Positions 51,821-60,559 of a stretch of 64,000 nucleotides of DNA are shown here, piece after piece. A model generated the notes under the pieces. The model made no database searches. It was not told where the DNA came from and saw only the letters and a program-made list of their open reading frames with translations. The position numbers and the translations under genes were made by a program. Numbering within the stretch: position 1 is the first letter of the stretch; each line of letters opens with the position of its first letter. Source of the DNA: Micromonospora tarapacensis. GTDB lineage: Bacteria > Actinomycetota > Actinomycetes > Mycobacteriales > Micromonosporaceae. Location of the stretch: NCBI RefSeq assembly GCF_019697375.1, contig NZ_JAHCDI010000004.1, positions 4,575,324 to 4,639,323 of the forward strand. Direction: 5' to 3'.

Positions 51821-52267
51821 CTAGATTATTGCGCTGCCATGCTCGGCATAGGCGGAACCTCCTTCGCTGCGGGCCACGATTGCAGTGCGGATCCTGCGGG
51901 CGAGCCGGGACGGCCCATACTGCCCCAATGCTTCAGCAGGCACGTAGCGACATTCGAGGAGCTCCCCATCTGCGAAGCGAATTCCGCTTTCCTGTTCGGC
52001 AGTGAGTGATCCGCCATCGAAGATGAAGAGGAGCTTGTCGCCTTCGTTGTCGGCAGGTGCCCAGTCCACGAGCAGCATCGAGCCGACTGGGGCCGAGAGG
52101 CCAAGTTCCTCTTCCACCTCGCGCACGCAGGCGGCGCGGGGTGATTCGCCGGGTTCGACGTAGCCGCCGGGGATGTCCCAGTGGTTCTTGTAGCTGGGGC
52201 GTACGAGGAGCACGTGGCCTTCGTCGTTGAGGAAGAGGGCGCCTGCGGCGACGCGTGGGGTTGCCAT
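51821..52267 (-). CDS. Nudix hydrolase, Pif-like
   Basis: A 148-residue Nudix protein. The box GGYVEPGESPRAACVREVEEELGL is given by its core: GGYVEPGE, REVEEELG. NHWDIPGGYV precedes it. In pSAM2 the immunity factor Pif has a Nudix motif and blocks transfer into cells that already carry the element. The same position here, near the regulator and opposite the tra genes, supports a Pif-like role. GTG 52291 is an alternative start. Confidence 0.82.
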   Translation of the reverse strand: MATPRVAAGALFLNDEGHVLLVRPSYKNHWDIPGGYVEPGESPRAACVREVEEELGLSAPVGSMLLVDWAPADNEGDKLLFIFDGGSLTAEQESGIRFADGELLECRYVPAEALGQYGPSRLARRIRTAIVARSEGGSAYAEHGSAII

Positions 52268-52315
52268 GGGTGGCGTCTCGTTGGCCGTCACCAGGGCAGC
52301 GTAATCGGGCTGGGG

Positions 52316-53539
52316 TCAGTCGAGCACCTTGAGCCGACGGGCCAGGCTTACGAGTTCGGTGGAGGGTTTGCCGCGTTGCCGGCGGACCCAGGTGAGGGCG
52401 AGTTGGCGGCTGAGGAAGTGGTGGCGGACTTGTTCGGGTGCCATCTGTTCGGCGTCGAGCAGCATGGCTTGGGCGTCGTCGACCCGGTTCCACGAGCTGT
52501 AGGCGCGGGCGACTTCCAGGGCGTGCCGTACTCGGCGTTCCATCGGTAGGCCGGTGGTGTCGACGCGGGGGCCGAGGTCGATGGCGACTTGTAGGTCTCC
52601 CAGTTCGGCGGCGGTGGCAACACGGTGGATGGCGACGTTGGTCGGGCCGAATGCGGTCCACAGGTGGTTGGCGTCGGCTCCGAGTTTGGCGGCGGCCTGG
52701 TCGGCTGCGGTGAGGAAGGTGCGGGTGGTGCCGGCGTCGTTGGCGCGTGCGGCGGCCATGGAGCCGGACAGGAACAGGGTGCCGTAGACGGACAGTAGTT
52801 CGGGTGTGGCCTGGCTGAGGTGGGGTTCGAGGTAGCCGGCGGCGTCTTCGGTGAGGCGTACGGCGTCGGTGTACCGGCCGGTGGCGTGTAGGGCGTGACC
52901 GACGGACCGGAACAGCGAGCCGGTGACGAGAGGGTCACCGGTGGGGCGGACGGCGGACAGGCCGCGGTCGGCGGCGATCCAGGCGAGGTCGCTCTCTCCG
53001 AGTTTCGTGAGCTGGGTGGCCGCGAGCTGGTACGCGAGGCCGAGGAGTCGGCGGGCGTCGTCCTGGTCGTCACCGTCGTAGTGGTCGGAGGCGTCTTGGG
53101 CGCGGTGCAGCAGGTCGGGCAACCGGCTGGTGACGTACCCGAATCGGGAGTCCTGGTACGCATCCCAGAGTGCCGCGACCTCTTTCCTGAGCACGGCGAT
53201 GCCTGGCGGTTCCGCGTTGGTGCCGCGGCCGAACGGGGCGAGGGCGCGGTAGTTCATCAGGGCGGCGCGGAGTGCGGGCACGGTGTGGGTGCCGCTGTCG
53301 GTGGTCCAGTCGAGCAGGGAGGGTTCGCCGAGTAGGTCGCCGAGGGAGATGTCCAGGGCTTCGGCGAGGGACTTGATGACGGATAGGCGGTCCAGGTCGA
53401 TCCGGTTGTTTTCGACTTTGCCGAGCCAGTCGGCGGTACGGCCGATGAGTCCGGCGAGGACTTCTTGCGATAGGCCGCGTCGACGGCGGTACCAGGCGAC
53501 GCGTTCGCCGATGGTCAGGGTGGTGGTGGTCCCGCGCAT
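52316..53539 (-). CDS. XRE regulator with C-terminal TPR-like repeats
   Basis: A 407-residue protein. The HTH is at residues 8-65: IGERVAWYRRRRGLSQEVLA, GLIGRTADWLGKVENNRIDL and LDRLSVIKSLAEALDISLGD. The remainder consists of helical repeats (ARRLLGLAYQLAATQLTKLG, RSVGHALHATGRYTDAVRLT, VATAAELGDLQVAIDLGPRV) of TPR type. Such large regulators are frequent next to AICE Nudix genes. ATG 53539 is used because the HTH begins there. It likely controls the element or the small genes divergent to it. Confidence 0.82.
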   Translation of the reverse strand: MRGTTTTLTIGERVAWYRRRRGLSQEVLAGLIGRTADWLGKVENNRIDLDRLSVIKSLAEALDISLGDLLGEPSLLDWTTDSGTHTVPALRAALMNYRALAPFGRGTNAEPPGIAVLRKEVAALWDAYQDSRFGYVTSRLPDLLHRAQDASDHYDGDDQDDARRLLGLAYQLAATQLTKLGESDLAWIAADRGLSAVRPTGDPLVTGSLFRSVGHALHATGRYTDAVRLTEDAAGYLEPHLSQATPELLSVYGTLFLSGSMAAARANDAGTTRTFLTAADQAAAKLGADANHLWTAFGPTNVAIHRVATAAELGDLQVAIDLGPRVDTTGLPMERRVRHALEVARAYSSWNRVDDAQAMLLDAEQMAPEQVRHHFLSRQLALTWVRRQRGKPSTELVSLARRLKVLD

Positions 53540-53621
53540 GGGTTCACTGTCTCCCTCGGTCGGCGGCGACCCCGGAAGGTTTTTCCGGGTCGCTGGGCGG
53601 TTCGTGCCACAGCCTGTGTGC

Positions 53622-53795
53622 ATGACGGGGCTGAACGTATCGACCAACTGCCAATCCTGCTCCGGTGCGGGCTGGAAGTACACCCTCGCCCGTTCCCAGG
53701 TCCGGGCGATCGGCCGGGGAGCGGAGCGGACTCGCCCGCTGGCCCGGCGGTCCTGCCTGGACTGTGCGGGGTCCGGTCGTTCGGTGTCCTGCTGA
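53622..53795 (+). CDS. small cysteine-rich protein (57 aa)
   Basis: MTGLNVSTNCQSCSGAGWKY and SCLDCAGSGRSVSC: two CxxCxGxG-type motifs about 35 residues apart, like half of a DnaJ zinc finger. A ribosome site is weak. It is divergent from the XRE gene and may start the small-gene run 53622-54686. Function unknown; zinc binding is likely. Confidence 0.65.
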   Translation: MTGLNVSTNCQSCSGAGWKYTLARSQVRAIGRGAERTRPLARRSCLDCAGSGRSVSC

Positions 53796-53819
53796 GGCTG
53801 GCCCGGGGTGGGTGCTGGC

Positions 53820-54176
53820 ATGGGACCGCGACCCGAACGACGATCCCGACTGAGCCCGCCCGCCTCGGTGCCTCGCCGGCAGCATTCCCTCCCGCCGGGT
53901 GCACCGAATCCGGGTGACTTGGTGCTGTTGGACGGTCGGGCGTCGGTGCAGTTCGGCGGTGACCGGGCGCTGTGGCTGCGGGTGTCCTCGATCTGTGACC
54001 GGCCGGCGTATGACGGCTGGATCTGGCTCGCGGGTTACGCGATCAACCCGACCACCGGGGAGGCGTTGGCGCGGCGGGAGGTCTTTGCGCGGATCGCCGG
54101 CCTTCAGATCAACCCTCAACTACCCGCCGGTCCGTCGGGAACGGCACGGCAGACGACGAGGAGGCGTGGTGTTTGA
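53820..54176 (+). CDS. hypothetical AICE protein
   Basis: A 118-residue protein whose core is NPGDLVLLDGRASVQFGGDR, LWLRVSSICDRPAYDGWIWL and AGYAINPTTGEALARREVFA. It is beta-rich. The same pattern (WIW, then N-P, then a basic RREVF/ vicinity) is seen in the next small protein, so they seem to be paralogues. Start may be ATG 53820 or GTG 53808. Function unknown. Confidence 0.65.
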   Translation: MGPRPERRSRLSPPASVPRRQHSLPPGAPNPGDLVLLDGRASVQFGGDRALWLRVSSICDRPAYDGWIWLAGYAINPTTGEALARREVFARIAGLQINPQLPAGPSGTARQTTRRRGV

Positions 54177-54411
54177 CCTACGGGTACGACTCGGCGCCGT
54201 GCTGCACATCGACGCCGCCGACCGCTACCGCCCTACCGACGGGCCAATGACGTTGCGAGTCACCGGGGTTCGCCTGGTGCTCAACCGGCCGGAACGGGAG
54301 CAGTGGATCTGGGTCGAGGGCACCAAAGTCAACCCACGCCACCAACGCGGCGACCGCACGCAGGTTCTCGTGCCGACCCGGTTGTTCGCGCCGAAGGGTG
54401 CGGCCCAGTGA
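54169..54411 (+). CDS. hypothetical AICE protein, paralogue of its upstream neighbour
   Basis: An 80-residue protein: FDLRVRLGAVLHIDAADRYR, PMTLRVTGVRLVLNRPEREQ and WIWVEGTKVNPRHQRGDRTQ. GAGGAGG precedes GTG 54169, which overlaps the previous stop by 8 bp. The next gene starts on its stop (GTGA). No known domain. Confidence 0.7.
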   Translation: MFDLRVRLGAVLHIDAADRYRPTDGPMTLRVTGVRLVLNRPEREQWIWVEGTKVNPRHQRGDRTQVLVPTRLFAPKGAAQ

Positions 54412-54686
54412 CCACGTATCTGTCGGGGGCGGTGCGTGATCAGTTGCGGGCCGCGCAGTCGCAGCTTGACCGGCACACCCCGTCGAGCGCGGACGGACAG
54501 TGCCCGGCCTGCGGGGTGGACGGTCCGTGTCCGCAGCGACGGGCAGCGCTGCGGGTGTTCGGCCGGTACGGCTGCCTGCCTCGGCGGTGGCCGGGCGCAA
54601 CCCGTCCGGAACGAGTGCAGGCGTCGTCGTGGTCGGGGTGGTTGGCCGCTGCGGTGGAGGGCGTGACAGCCGAACGGCTGAGCTGA
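54408..54686 (+). CDS. small zinc-ribbon-like protein
   Basis: A 92-residue protein: TTYLSGAVRDQLRAAQSQLD, then DGQCPACGVDGPCPQR with three cysteines, then GRYGCLPRRWPGATRPERV. Its GTG overlaps the stop of the previous gene. Similar short Cys-containing proteins are frequent in AICEs. Role unknown. Confidence 0.7.
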   Translation: MTTYLSGAVRDQLRAAQSQLDRHTPSSADGQCPACGVDGPCPQRRAALRVFGRYGCLPRRWPGATRPERVQASSWSGWLAAAVEGVTAERLS

Positions 54687-54756
54687 CTTGTTCTGTCATG
54701 CAAACAACTCATAAGCTGCTGTAATACATGCAGCGTTCATAGGTGGGGTGCCCGCG

Positions 54757-55482
54757 ATGGCGTACGAGATTCCGACGCCGAAATACCTGCGCGTGTTGAA
54801 CACGCTGCGGAAGCGCATCGAGGACGGCGACTACGCGCCCGGTGCGGCGCTGCCGTCGGAGAACCAGCTCTGCACGGAGTTCGGGGTGTCTCGCCCGACG
54901 GTGCTCAAGGCGTTGGGCATCCTCAAGCAGGACGGCTGGATCGAGTCGCAGCAGGGCAAGGGCAGCTTCGTACGCGGCCGACCCGCCGCCGGCCGCACCT
55001 CACCGGAGTACGCCCGCGACGCCGTCGAGCTGGACGAGACCGGCGACACGGAGATCCTGCACGTCGGCCCGGTCCTCGCCACGCCCCGCATCGCGGCCGA
55101 GTTGAAAATCCCCGAAGGAACGCCGGTCTACGAACGCCGCCGCCGGACCCTCACCGAGGTCGGCCCGGTCGACCTGATCTCCACCTTCGTGCCGGTGGAC
55201 ATCGCGGTTGGTACCGACGCCACCAAGCCGGAGCCGATACCGGGTGGCCTGCTCGACCTCATTGCGCGGCAGAAGGGGCTACGGGCCGACTACGCCACCG
55301 AACGCATGACCGCCCGCCGGGTCAGCCCCGACGAAGCTGACGCCCTGGACGTGCCGGCTGACGAGTCGGTGATGAGCGTCGTCATCACCGTTTACCAGGC
55401 ATCCGGCGACCCCATCATGACCTCGGTCTTGGTCATGCCCGGCAGCCGTCACGAGATCGAAGACACCTACGCCGTGTCCTGA
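54757..55482 (+). CDS. GntR/HutC family regulator (KorSA-like)
   Basis: A 241-residue regulator. The winged helix is LNTLRKRIEDGDYAPGAALP, SENQLCTEFGVSRPTVLKAL and GWIESQQGKGSFVRGRP. A UTRA ligand domain follows (TPVYERRRRTLTEVGPVDLI, ERMTARRVSPDEADALDVPA). In pSAM2, KorSA of this family represses pra and so keeps the element integrated. The palindromes 0.3 kb downstream, before pra, are the likely sites. ATG 54757 (AGGTGGGG upstream) is chosen over GTG 54748. Confidence 0.87.
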   Translation: MAYEIPTPKYLRVLNTLRKRIEDGDYAPGAALPSENQLCTEFGVSRPTVLKALGILKQDGWIESQQGKGSFVRGRPAAGRTSPEYARDAVELDETGDTEILHVGPVLATPRIAAELKIPEGTPVYERRRRTLTEVGPVDLISTFVPVDIAVGTDATKPEPIPGGLLDLIARQKGLRADYATERMTARRVSPDEADALDVPADESVMSVVITVYQASGDPIMTSVLVMPGSRHEIEDTYAVS

Positions 55483-55505
55483 GGTGCCGTCCTCCCGATG
55501 TTGGC

Positions 55506-55691
55506 TCAGCGGCACACCCAGCCGGCGACTCGCCTGACGTCACCGCTGCCTCGGTCGATGCACAGATCGCTTGTCTCGTAGTCGACCCAGTAGGTCTGTC
55601 CGCGCTCGATCAGCACCGGGTGGTGCAGGTGGAACCACCGGCCGACGGTGGATACCAGCGTGAGCCGATCGGCTGTCACACGCTCCCGCAC
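55506..55691 (-). CDS. small hypothetical protein (61 aa)
   Basis: RERVTADRLTLVSTVGRWFH, then VLIERGQTYWVDYETSDLCI and DRGSGDVRRVAGWVCR. GGGAGG lies before GTG 55691. It stands between gntR and pra on the other strand. No family is recognised; the reading is supported by codon bias and the ribosome site only. Confidence 0.5.
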   Translation of the reverse strand: MRERVTADRLTLVSTVGRWFHLHHPVLIERGQTYWVDYETSDLCIDRGSGDVRRVAGWVCR

Positions 55692-55754
55692 AGGTCCTCC
55701 CACTGTGGCCTCCGGTCCGTCTCCACATTGTGCAACCGACTCACATTCAACCTT

Positions 55755-55783
55755 GCTTGTGCTTACAAGCTGACGTAGCTTGT
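55755..55783. promoter_or_regulatory. overlapping palindromes before pra, probable KorSA operator
   Basis: GCTTGT-gctt-ACAAGC (55755-55770) shares its right arm with ACAAGCT-gacgt-AGCTTGT (55765-55783), making three alternating AGCTTGT-type half-sites 53 bp before pra. The pattern suits a GntR dimer repressor. Confidence 0.6.
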
Positions 55784-55835
55784 TAACTCAACCGGTTGTC
55801 AGGGTGACGACCTGTGAGGCTAGGAGGCTGCACGC

Positions 55836-56273
55836 GTGGTTCCCATGACGTTGAAGGTGCCGGTCCCGTCCGAGTACGTCTTCCCCGCCGGGGCTCTCTG
55901 CCTCGGGGTCTCGCCGCAGATCGACTTTGAGCGGCGGGGTGAGGCGGATAACCAGGCGCGGGACAAGGAAACCGGGGAGCGGGTCTGGGTGGTGCGGGTG
56001 ATGGACCTGGACCCAGAGGCCGGAAAGTTCGGCCGCTCAACTGAGGTGAAGGTCAAGGTGGTCGCCGCGCAGCAGCCGGTGCCGCCACCGTCCACCGTGC
56101 CCGGCTACCCGCCGGCGGTGGAGTTCGAGGGCCTGACCCTGACCCCGTACGTCGATTCGCAGCGGTGCAAGCCGGGCCGCTCCTCGGGCGACTGCCGCTC
56201 GCGGATGGCGTACTCCCTGCGGGCCTCGGCAATCCGTCCGGCGGCGGCGGTACCGGGTTCGGTGGCTGCCTGA
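55836..56273 (+). CDS. pra: plasmid replication, integration and excision activator
   Basis: A 145-residue protein matching Pra of AICEs: KVPVPSEYVFPAGALCLGVS, QARDKETGERVWVVRVMDLD and PEAGKFGRSTEVKVKVVAAQ, then PAVEFEGLTLTPYVDSQRCK. In pSAM2 Pra switches on repSA, xis and int. Here the last 30 residues differ (the usual ending RLAYSYRA is seen as RMAYSLRASAI). AGGAGG lies 8 bp before GTG 55836. The palindromes upstream suggest control by the GntR protein. Confidence 0.85.
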   Translation: MVPMTLKVPVPSEYVFPAGALCLGVSPQIDFERRGEADNQARDKETGERVWVVRVMDLDPEAGKFGRSTEVKVKVVAAQQPVPPPSTVPGYPPAVEFEGLTLTPYVDSQRCKPGRSSGDCRSRMAYSLRASAIRPAAAVPGSVAA

Positions 56274-56371
56274 CGCACGTTCTGTTGCGCGCGGGGCGGG
56301 TCGTTTCCCCGCCAAGAGTCCCGGCCCGTCCCCGCGCTCACCTCATCCCTCGTCTGATGAAGGAGGGCGTG

Positions 56372-56677
56372 ATGCCCACCGTAGTTCACCCTGCCCTGAT
56401 CGCCGCCGTGCCGCTGCTGGCCGGCGCGCTGCTCCTGATGGTCCGGACACACCTCGCCGACCTGCGGCACGTGCTGCGGGAGGTGGAGGCGGCCGTCCGG
56501 TCGGCGCTGCGCCTGCCGCCGCCGTCGGGCGTGGTCTACGCGATTCGCTGCCCGCGTTGCTGTCGGTGGGTGAAGCCGCGCCGGTTCGACCTGCGGCGCA
56601 TGTCCTGCCGGCCGTGCATCTCCACCCTCGGCCGTGGCCGGGGCCGTCGTGGTCAGGGCGGTGGCGTGTGCCTCTGA
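56372..56677 (+). CDS. small membrane-anchored zinc-ribbon protein
   Basis: A 101-residue protein. PALIAAVPLLAGALLLMVRT is a membrane helix. A zinc-ribbon-like part follows: IRCPRCCRWVKPRRFDLRRM and SCRPCISTLG. AAGGAGGG precedes ATG 56372. Its stop lies inside the traSA start, so it is part of the transfer operon. It may assist TraSA at the membrane; this is an inference. Confidence 0.7.
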   Translation: MPTVVHPALIAAVPLLAGALLLMVRTHLADLRHVLREVEAAVRSALRLPPPSGVVYAIRCPRCCRWVKPRRFDLRRMSCRPCISTLGRGRGRRGQGGGVCL

Positions 56678-58101
56678 TCAACATCATTCCGGGGGACAAG
56701 ATCCCCGTTGCGCCGATGAATGTGCGTCTGCCCGCGTGGCGGGTGCCGGGCTGGCTGCTGGTGTTCTGGTGGCTGGCCCGGGGCCTGCTCCGCCTCACCG
56801 TCCTGGCCGTCCGCTACTGGTGGCTCACCAGCCCAACCGTCCTCGCACTGTGGATCCGCGCGGAGTTCGGTGGCCTGGTCCTGGCCGCCGTCGTCACCAC
56901 GGTTGCCGCTGGCTGTGTCGGCTGGTGGCGGTGGCATCCCGCGTCGTGGCTGCGGTTCGGCTGGTACCCCCTCGTCGCCCGCATCCGGGCGCTGCTGGTG
57001 TACCGGCCTCGGTGGGCGTCGGTGATGGCGACCTGCGGGCTGGCGACGGTGTTCGGTGGTGACCGCTACGTGCCCCGACTGGTCAAGCTGCGCTGTGACC
57101 GGTGGGGCGATGAACTGACCGTGCGCATGCTTCCCGGCCAGATCCCGGATGACTGGGGCCAGGCGGCGGAACGTCTCGCCTACGCGTTCCGCCAGCACAC
57201 TGGGCAAGCCCGCTCCACCGATCGCCCCGACCGGGTGGTGGTCCGTTTCATGCGCCGCGACCCCCTCGCTCGCATGGTCGCGCCGCTGCCCGTGACGGAC
57301 GTGCCCGACCTCGGCGGGCTACCCCTCGGCGTGCGGGAAGACGGCGAACCGTACCGGCTGCGGCTGGCCGGCTCACACGTGCTCATCGCCGGGGCGACCG
57401 GTGCGGGCAAGGGCTCGGTGCTCTGGTCACTCATCCGCTCTCTGGCCGGCGGCATCCGCTCCGGTCTGGTCGAGGTGTGGGCGTTCGATCCGAAGGGCGG
57501 CATGGAGTTGGCGGCCGGGGTGCCGTTGTTCGCCCGGTTCGCCTACGACGATCCCGACGCCATGGCCGGCGTCCTCGACGAAGTCGTCAAGCGGATGCGG
57601 CTGCGTGCGTCCCGGCTGCGGGGGGTGACCCGGCAGCATGTGCCGACGCTGGCCGCACCGTTGCTGGTCCTGGTCATCGATGAGCTGGCCGCGCTGACCG
57701 CCTACATCACCGACCGCAAAGTCCGCGACCGGATCAAGGAATCCCTCGGCCTCCTGCTCTCCCAGGGCCGCGCGGTCGGCGTGCACGTCATCGCCGCGCT
57801 CCAGGACCCGCGCAAAGACGTGCTGCCGTTCCGGGATCTGTTTCCGACCCGCATCGGCCTGCGGCTGACCGAACCGGAGCAGGTCGACATGGTCCTCGGC
57901 GACGCCGCCCGCGACCGGGGCGCGCTCTGCGACCGGATCCCGGAAACGGCGCCGGGTGTGGGGTTCGTCGTCCTCGACGGCGTCCGCGAACCCGTCCGGG
58001 TCCGCTTCGCCTACCTCACCGACGACGACATCCGCTCCCTCGGCCGCACCTACCGCCGCCTCGACCACACCACCGACGACGAGCGGGAGGTGACCACGTG
58101 A
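56668..58101 (+). CDS. traSA: FtsK/SpoIIIE-type DNA translocase (TraSA-like)
   Basis: A 477-residue transfer protein. Two membrane helices lie near residues 28-50 and 68-86. Walker A is LIAGATGAGKGSVLW (242-250) and Walker B LLVLVIDELAALTA (Asp338-Glu339). LLLSQGRAVGVHVIAALQDP and TRIGLRLTEPEQVDMVLGDA are the FtsK sensor parts. TraSA-type proteins move double-stranded DNA between hyphae on their own. GTG 56668 overlaps the preceding stop; ATG 56719 is an alternative. Confidence 0.92.
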   Translation: MPLINIIPGDKIPVAPMNVRLPAWRVPGWLLVFWWLARGLLRLTVLAVRYWWLTSPTVLALWIRAEFGGLVLAAVVTTVAAGCVGWWRWHPASWLRFGWYPLVARIRALLVYRPRWASVMATCGLATVFGGDRYVPRLVKLRCDRWGDELTVRMLPGQIPDDWGQAAERLAYAFRQHTGQARSTDRPDRVVVRFMRRDPLARMVAPLPVTDVPDLGGLPLGVREDGEPYRLRLAGSHVLIAGATGAGKGSVLWSLIRSLAGGIRSGLVEVWAFDPKGGMELAAGVPLFARFAYDDPDAMAGVLDEVVKRMRLRASRLRGVTRQHVPTLAAPLLVLVIDELAALTAYITDRKVRDRIKESLGLLLSQGRAVGVHVIAALQDPRKDVLPFRDLFPTRIGLRLTEPEQVDMVLGDAARDRGALCDRIPETAPGVGFVVLDGVREPVRVRFAYLTDDDIRSLGRTYRRLDHTTDDEREVTT

Positions 58102-58745
58102 AGACCACCAACGCGCAACGGATAGAGGGCGTGGTCCTGGTCCTCATCGTCCTCATCGTCGGCGGACTCGCCGGAGCAGCCTCGTTCACCCACGTGCATG
58201 ACTGGACGATGGCGAACTCTCCGGCCGGTACGGGGGACTGGTTCGGCTGGGCTAACGCCGCTATCTCCGAACTGCTACCCCTGGCGGCGCTGCTGACCAT
58301 CCGGCAACGCCGCCGCACCGGTGGGCCGATCGGGTATCCGATGTTCCTGCTCGTGTGTGCGGTCGCGCTCTCGTTGGCCGCGCAACTCGCCGTGGCCAAA
58401 CCGGGCCTGTCCGGGTGGCTGCTGTCCGCCGTGCCGGCGCTGGCGTTCCTGGGCCTGTCCAAACTCGTCTTCTCCACCACCCCCGTACCGGCACCCGCCG
58501 ACCCGCCGGCCGACGAGCGGCGGACCGACGTGCCGACTGGCAGTGACACGCCTTCCGTGCGCGCCGACGGCGACCAGGCGGCGAACGTCGTCCCGGACGC
58601 CGATCACGAGCAGCAGCCTCGGCCGGTGATCCTGCGGCCCGTGCCGTCGATCGACCGCGATCGGCGTCCCGGCCTAGTGCCCGTCTCGCCGGCAGCGTTC
58701 ACCCCGCGCAACGGCACTCCGGCCGGTCCGGAGGGTGACCGGTGA
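58098..58745 (+). CDS. DUF2637 membrane protein (Spd-like)
   Basis: A 215-residue protein with about four membrane helices: VVLVLIVLIVGGLAGAASF, WANAAISELLPLAALLTIRQ, YPMFLLVCAVALSLAAQLAV and LLSAVPALAFLGLSKLVF. This is the DUF2637 pattern found next to tra and rep genes in AICEs and implicated in plasmid spread. A disordered tail follows. GTG overlaps the traSA stop (GTGA), and its own stop overlaps the rep start the same way. Confidence 0.87.
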   Translation: MKTTNAQRIEGVVLVLIVLIVGGLAGAASFTHVHDWTMANSPAGTGDWFGWANAAISELLPLAALLTIRQRRRTGGPIGYPMFLLVCAVALSLAAQLAVAKPGLSGWLLSAVPALAFLGLSKLVFSTTPVPAPADPPADERRTDVPTGSDTPSVRADGDQAANVVPDADHEQQPRPVILRPVPSIDRDRRPGLVPVSPAAFTPRNGTPAGPEGDR

Positions 58746-60536
58746 GCCAACTCGAACTCATCCCCACCGCGACCCCGGCCGATCAGGCTACGGAGCGGCC
58801 TCGGCCGGGGTCGCGGGCCGATCGGATGCGCAAGCCCCTGGCCAAGGACGCGCTCAAGCAACTCGCCGAACAACACGGCGTCTGCGTCCGCCCCCTCGCC
58901 CTGCGCCGCACCGACACCGCCACCGGCCTCACCGAAGTGGTCGAGGTGCCGTGCGGGGCCACCCTCGCCGTCAAGTGCAAGCCGTGCGCGGAACGCGGCC
59001 GGCGGCTGCGGATCCAGCAGATCCGGGAAGGCTGGCACCTCACCGACGAACCCGCCGTCCGCCCCGACAAGCCCGGGGAAGACGTGCTTGCCCTGGTGCG
59101 GGTGCGGGCGCACCTGGAATTCGAGCGGGAAGCGGTCCAGTACCAGCCGATGACCCCGACGAGCGGGTCACGCACCTGGCCGACATCGACGCCGCCATCG
59201 CCGAACTGGACGAGGCCCTCGCTGAGACGAGCCTGCGGGGGCACCTGACCCCGAAAGACCGCGACGAGCGGCCACGCCGGAAACGGTCGACCCGACGGCG
59301 GCAGGACTCACCCGACCTGCCCCGGCTGCCCGTCGACGCGCGCACCGTCGGCCGGGCCTACTCCGGCACAACCGGCAAAACCCACCGGCCCTCCATGCTC
59401 ATCACCCTCACCCTCGGCTCCCACGGGCCGGTGCACTCCCACCTACGACGCGGCCCTTACATCGCGCCGTGCGAGTGCGGGCAGCGACACGGCCCGCGTG
59501 ATGACGTCCTCGGTACGCCGGTGGATCCGACCACCTACGACTACCGCCGGGCAGCGTTGGATTCGATCCACTTCGCCCGAGTCCTCGACCGGTGGTGGCA
59601 AAACGTCCGCCGGGCCGCCGGCTGGAACGTCCAATACGCGGGCGCCGTCGAGCTGCAACGCCGCCTCGCCCCACACGCGCACTTCGCGATCCGCGGCACC
59701 CTCCCCCGCCGACTGCTCAAACAGATCGCCGCCGCCACCTACCACCAGGTGTGGTGGCCGCCGTTCAACGAACCCGTCTACCGGGTGGACAAGCCACCGG
59801 TCTGGGACGTCGACCAGCAGCAGTACGTCGACCCGAAAACCCGCGAGCCGCTGCCAACCTGGGGCGAAGCCCTCGACGCCCTGGAGGAACCCGACAGCCG
59901 ACCCGCCTACGTCGCCCGCCTCGGCCGGATCGACGCACGCGGCATCGAGCAGGGCACGAAGGACGCGGAACGGTCCATCCGGTACGTGACCAAGTACGTC
60001 ACCAAAGACCTAACCGACATGGCTCGGCCACGCTCCGACGCGCAACAGGCACACTTCGACCGGCTGCACGCAGAACTGTCCGTACTGCCCTGCTCACCTA
60101 CCTGCGCCAACTGGCTGCTCTACGGAATCCAGCCCGACGGCGTCAAGGCCGGCTTGACGCCCGGCCGGTGCACCGGGAAGGTCCACCAACGCTCCACCCT
60201 CGGCTTCACCGGCCGCCGCGTCCTCGTCTCCCGACAGTGGTCCGGCAAAACCCTCGCCGACCACCGCGCAGACAACCGGGCCTGGGTGCGGGCGATCCTC
60301 GCGGGCGGCATGGCCGACACCGAGGAACACGACCAGGCGGCCGACGAGGCAGACGGGCGACGCGGTACCGGTTCGAACTCGCCCGACCGGAAGACCCCGA
60401 CGTGCCACCCCTGGAACACCGACTCCTGCGCGCGATCTCGGCCCGCATCCGATGGCGCACCGACCTCGACACCGCACGACAACGAACAGCCGGCGCAGTG
60501 TCGGCCACTGCTGCATCCCTCTCCCCTGCTGCCTGA
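58742..60536 (+). pseudogene. repSA: RepSA-type replication initiator with two frameshifts
   Basis: Rolling-circle initiator split over three frames. Frame 1 has DALKQLAEQHGVCVRPLALR, CKPCAERGRRLRIQQIREGW and LEFEREAVQYQPM. Frame 2 begins at PDERVTHLADIDAAIAELDE and has PSMLITLTLGSHG, LAPHAHFAIRGTLPRRLLKQ, AATYHQVWWPPFNEPVYRVD and RSIRYVTKYVTKDLTDM. Frame 3 has DPDVPPLEHRLLRAISARIR. One C added at 59155-59158 and one G at 60354-60356 give one 598-residue protein. Both are homopolymer sites, so this may be an assembly fault; if real, the element cannot replicate. Confidence 0.85.
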
Positions 60537-60559
60537 CCATCTGGAGGACAGAACCCCTC

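Noticed and set aside
59148..59160. Programmed -1 frameshift in repSA
   Set aside because: No slippery heptamer in the right frame; a missing C in CCCC is simpler, and a second break of the same type exists downstream.
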